DNA of 64,000 nucleotides from Homarus americanus. Its lineage: Eukaryota > Arthropoda > Malacostraca > Decapoda > Nephropidae. Positions 62,594 through 64,000 of the stretch are shown here, one piece after another. A program made the position numbers and the translations under genes. The stretch spans positions 355,001-419,000 of the forward strand of contig NW_024725520.1 of the NCBI RefSeq assembly GCF_018991925.1. The letters are read 5' to 3'. Under the pieces are notes generated by a model. The model had not been told where the DNA came from. It saw nothing but the letters and a program-made list of their open reading frames with translations, and ran no database searches. Every line of letters starts with the position of its first letter. The stretch's first letter is position 1.

Positions 62594-62625
62594 GTTGTTG
62601 TTATTATTATTATTACTATTATTAC
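61878..62625 (+). pseudogene. TTA-tailed LINE, ORF2 C terminus and 3' UTR
   Basis: ORF in the frame ending at 62332 holds LHLLRRLKSLGVPAPELLSA, LTCASPAWSSSQNDTQQKRL, ERVQKRACKNILSPSYSTYQ and SSPVPTIVKIINNS, then a stop. This is the post-RT C-terminal region of jockey-like LINE proteins, which is open and little damaged here. The 3' UTR includes CAGCCTTCCGGCTGCCATGC and CAATAAACCATTAATTATTA, followed by about 60 bases of TTA. The RT and endonuclease domains are missing through 5' truncation next to an AC run. It is the best-preserved of the five copies. Confidence 0.85.
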
Positions 62626-62815
62626 ACACACCTATATGATTATTCACACTTAACATACAGGACAAACAAAGGCAAAACCAACGATGTTAAGCATTAGTTT
62701 ACACCAAATGGATGACTAAGAGAACTTGTTTAGCATGTCAAGAACACAACAGTAGTATTAGTAGTAGTTACCTTGTGCTGGCGGTAGCATCTCCTTGGTG
62801 CCATACAGAGTCACC
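62626..62815. other. No gene seen
   Basis: Short unique spacer between the LINE tail and the CACTTTATGACA array. Confidence 0.5.
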
Positions 62816-63860
62816 CCCTGGCACCGTCTTGACACTTTAAGAGACCTCATGGCACTTAATGACACCTTGCTCTATTTCATGGGATACTTTCCACTTTGCT
62901 ATATTTCAAGATGCATTGCAACACTTTAAGACATTAATGACACTTTACGATTCATTGCTTGACTTTAAAGCATTAATGGCACTTTATTGACACTTTATGA
63001 CATCGATGGCACTTTATGACACTTTGAGAGACTTCACAGCACTTTACGATACGTTTCGACACCGTATGACACGTGTAAAATGCTTGAACACTATAACTAT
63101 TCGAGACTTTGACACTTTAGGCCACTTTATGACACTATGAAACTATATGACTTTTTACGGCATTTTAGAACACTGCATGACACTTTAAAACACTTAAGGC
63201 CACTGACACGTTAGGACACTGACACTTTATGACACTTTGATACTTTAGGACAATTCATGACACTTTAGGGCACTTCGTGACACTTTAGGACACTTCGTGA
63301 CACTTTGAGACACTTCGTGACACTTTAGAATTCTTCGTGACACTTTAGAACACTTCGCGACACTTTAGAACACTCCATGACACTTAAGAACACTTCGTGA
63401 CACTTTAGAACACTTCGTGACACTTTAGAACACTTCATGACACTTTAGAACACTTCGTGACACTTTAGAACACTTCGTGATACCTCTAACACTGCATAAA
63501 GCTTTTTCATTGTGTACCACATCTTACAACATTACACGACACTTTATCAGACCTACTGGCACTTAAAAGCACTTCATAACACTTTAGGATATTATAGGAA
63601 TCTTTGTGACATAACTTGACACTTTATGGCACTCTTTAACACATTTTACTACTTTACGACACTTTATATCACTCTTATAACACTTATGGGACGATAGGTG
63701 TTGTTGGGACCATAGTTACGTTGTGACATTAGTAAGTCTTCATGACACAACACTTTACAACAATTATAAACACTTAACGTTACTTATGAACACGTTATAA
63801 TACATGTGATCACTTCACAATACTTACGAAAACTTCACGGCACCTAATAGCACTTTTTGA
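62816..63860. repeat. Degenerate 10/20-bp satellite CACTTTAGAACACTTCGTGA
   Basis: A homogeneous core at 63220-63480 with about 13 copies of the 20-bp unit, flanked on both sides by increasingly diverged ACACTTTATG units. The pattern (pure centre, decayed edges) is the expected result of unequal exchange. Confidence 0.92.
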
Positions 63861-64000
63861 AATTTAGACCATTTTGAGATAGTGCAAAATCTGCTCTTTC
63901 ATTTAAGCTCATTATTGTAGGGGTCAACCTATTATCGCCTCCTCTCCAAATGGTCCTAACAGTAGCGGCTACAGCAAGTTCCTTTACTCTATGTTCTATA

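Overview
The window looks like non-coding, repeat-dominated genomic DNA from an arthropod, most likely a decapod crustacean. The evidence is TTAGG/CCTAA pentamer tracts (the arthropod telomere motif) scattered internally, very long AT, AC/GT and CT microsatellites, many minisatellites, and relics of CR1-type, RTE/jockey-like, DIRS-like, Tigger and hAT-like mobile elements. Nothing suggests a prokaryote: there are no operons and no long intact genes. The species assignment is inference.

Host gene content is sparse. The best candidate is a plus-strand gene with a very large intron. A small exon at 29237-29275 has a good branch point, polypyrimidine tract and acceptor and carries an ATG followed by nine codons. 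A second exon at 57838-57965 is GC-rich, has splice signals, and encodes a basic stretch followed by a hydrophobic segment, as in a type II (signal-anchor) Golgi or membrane protein. Both exons meet in phase 0, so they could be joined. If so, most of the window (29-64 kb) is intron.

Layout. 0-6.7 kb: 60-bp and 45-bp tandem arrays, an unknown 157-codon ORF, a strong hairpin, AT and CCTAA tracts. 6.7-7.6 kb: a deleted Tigger/pogo transposon with terminal inverted repeats. 7.6-15.2 kb: AT-rich sequence with inverted repeats and minisatellites. 15.9-21.1 kb: tRNA-derived SINE, a LINE broken by AT repeats and a hammerhead-like fragment, a 17-bp satellite split by a solo LTR, and a CR1 copy. 22-32.2 kb: several 3' ends of one TTA-tailed LINE, a CR1 insertion with target duplication, candidate exon A, and a LINE 5' end. 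36.7-47.1 kb: LINE RT relic, an unknown multicopy gene relic, CR1 copies in opposite orientations with a TG...CA insertion, TTAGG palindrome, and a DIRS-like relic. 47.7-49 kb: a 13-bp minisatellite of nearly 1 kb. 50-54.5 kb: hAT-like element and TTAGG-cored foldback elements. 56.4-63.9 kb: a dense run of minisatellites around candidate exon B, ending with another LINE 3' end.

The mobile elements all appear dead by truncation, frameshift or stop codons. The most unusual signals are the short inverted-repeat elements with TTAGG-type cores and conserved arms (23.8, 33.9, 50.6, 54.3 kb, plus a separate foldback at 51.7 kb), the hammerhead-like core inside a 14-bp perfect inverted repeat at 16.5 kb, and the two-exon membrane-protein candidate whose second acceptor abuts a GT-rich array. 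No database search was possible, so family names rest on motif recognition.
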